Origin: Lachnospiraceae bacterium
GTDB taxonomy: Bacteria; Bacillota; Clostridia; Lachnospirales; Lachnospiraceae
Direction: 5' to 3'
Length of the DNA: 7,579 nt
Assembly (NCBI GenBank): GCA_017477005.1
Contig: JAFUXY010000467.1
Location: 1 to 7,579 of the forward strand
The first letter of the stretch is position 1. Every line of letters starts with the position of its first letter. Both the position numbers and the translations under genes were made by a program. Under the pieces are notes generated by a model that saw only the letters and a program-made list of their open reading frames with translations, was not told the DNA's origin and made no database searches. Of this stretch, positions 6,545 to 7,579 are shown piece after piece.

Positions 6545-7579
6545 ATGAAGAAAAATACGGCGGGGCGGACCATGGTTTATTATGGAAAAACCCTGATCAA
6601 CCACTGGCAGTTTTTTCTATTGGGAATCGTTTCATCCTTTGGCTATACCTATTGTCTTACCTTTTTGAACGCTCAGGCCGTATCGGACATCATCGACCGG
6701 GTGGGCGAGGGAGGTATAGCCGCGGAAAACGTGCTGAAAACGTTTTTTCCCTCTATTTTTTTGTTGGTCGTTGCAAATCTAATAGGCCAGATTTGCTCGA
6801 AGCTCCAGGATTATGCGGTTTGGAAATTGGAGATACTGGGGTATTACGATCTGTCGACCCTGGTGTTTGATTCTTTGTCCAACCAGAGTATGACCTTTCA
6901 CAACAGCCGATTTGGCGGAGCTTTAGTCAGCCAGACCAGCAAATTCACGAACGCCTTCTCTTCCTTGGTGGAGCTGTTTAATTATTCTCTGGTGCCGCTC
7001 ATTTCTGCGACGATCCTCACCATCGCGCTGTTGGCGCCGATCGTGCCGCTCTATGTGGTGATTCTTTCTGTGATTTTAGTGATCTATATATTCGCGGTGT
7101 GGATGCTGTTCCGAAGGACGCTCCCGCTTAACGAGCTGGCTGCGAGCGCGCAGAACCGGCTCTCCGGAGAGCTTTCAGACAGCATTACGAATATTCTCGC
7201 GGTCAAGACATCCGGAAGGGAGGATTACGAGAAGGAGCTTTTCACAAACGCCAACAAAGAGGTCAGGGGCGCGGATTCCAAACGAATGCATGCCACCCTT
7301 TTGAGCGCGTCCGTGGCAGCAGGCATTATAGTGGTAATCATGATCATACAGACGATATTCGTCGCCGGGGGCCACGCATGGTACGGTATCAGCGCGGGCA
7401 AGCTGATCCTGATTTTCTCCTACACCCACAATCTCACCCTGAGATTCAATATGATCAATCAAACCATGACCGTTATCAACCGGATCTTCGGCGACGCGAG
7501 CGAGATGACGCAGAATCTGGACGAGCCGCGGTTGGTTGCGGATGCCGAAAACGCAGAGGATCTTCGGGTCGCGGAGGGA
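6545..7579 (+). CDS. ABC transporter, exporter-type permease-ATPase, 3'-truncated
   Basis: The frame runs from the ATG at 6545 without a stop to the end of the window (345 codons). AAGAGG (6532-6537) lies 7 nt upstream of the start. The protein shows the type-1 ABC exporter transmembrane domain, with six predicted helices at about 22-45, 64-86, 145-165, 166-190, 255-275 and 283-300. Between TM2 and TM3 is the usual cytoplasmic stretch (SNQSMTFHNSRFGGALVSQ, 112-130). After TM4 is the conserved-type segment ELSDSITNILAVKTSGRE (209-226). The sequence stops at about the point where the nucleotide-binding domain (Walker A, signature, Walker B) would begin, so the ATPase is inferred from family layout and not seen. 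Such proteins work as homodimers or as heterodimers with a neighbouring half-transporter, and export lipids, drugs or peptides. The substrate cannot be told. No N-terminal C39 peptidase domain is present. Confidence 0.88.
   Translation, partial: MKKNTAGRTMVYYGKTLINHWQFFLLGIVSSFGYTYCLTFLNAQAVSDIIDRVGEGGIAAENVLKTFFPSIFLLVVANLIGQICSKLQDYAVWKLEILGYYDLSTLVFDSLSNQSMTFHNSRFGGALVSQTSKFTNAFSSLVELFNYSLVPLISATILTIALLAPIVPLYVVILSVILVIYIFAVWMLFRRTLPLNELAASAQNRLSGELSDSITNILAVKTSGREDYEKELFTNANKEVRGADSKRMHATLLSASVAAGIIVVIMIIQTIFVAGGHAWYGISAGKLILIFSYTHNLTLRFNMINQTMTVINRIFGDASEMTQNLDEPRLVADAENAEDLRVAEG

Noticed and set aside
6735..6748. CcpA cre-like sequence TGAAAACGTTTTTT
   Set aside because: It lacks the CA at the end of the cre consensus and lies about 190 bp inside the ABC transporter gene. 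No convincing cre was found in the treP promoter region.

Overview
The window looks like a chromosomal segment of a Gram-positive, low-to-mid GC bacterium, most probably an anaerobic Clostridia-type Bacillota (Lachnospiraceae or a relative). The evidence is strong AGGAGG-type ribosome sites, sigma-A-like promoters with 17-bp spacers, a phosphotransferase trehalose locus controlled by a GntR/UTRA repressor, and a hybrid histidine kinase with a C-terminal Hpt domain. The genus cannot be fixed from sequence reading alone.

Layout: (1) Bases 1-1521 hold the 3' part of a hybrid sensor kinase (HATPase, receiver and Hpt domains) whose sensor region and phospho-accepting histidine lie to the left of the window. 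(2) Six bases later, and convergent with it, ends treR on the minus strand (1528-2268), a GntR/UTRA repressor. (3) A 279-bp divergent control region (2269-2547) carries back-to-back promoters for treR and treP and a cluster of four related operator-like palindromes. (4) treP (2548-4494) encodes a trehalose-specific PTS permease with fused IIB, IIC and IIA domains. (5) An 85-bp spacer holds a strong 13-bp-stem hairpin without a U-tract. (6) treC (4580-6220) encodes trehalose-6-phosphate hydrolase. (7) A short leader with a possible extended -10 promoter leads to an unrecognised 66-codon gene (6310-6510). (8) An ABC exporter-type gene (6545 to the end) is cut off just before its ATPase domain.

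How it works together: TreP imports trehalose and phosphorylates it to trehalose 6-phosphate. TreC hydrolyses that to glucose and glucose 6-phosphate, which enter glycolysis. TreR most likely represses both its own gene and treP-treC until trehalose 6-phosphate accumulates, as in Bacillus subtilis. The kinase on the left and the small gene plus ABC transporter on the right have no evident role in trehalose use. No wholly new system is evident. The least explained items are the small 66-aa protein beside the ABC gene, the dense operator array and the treP-treC hairpin.
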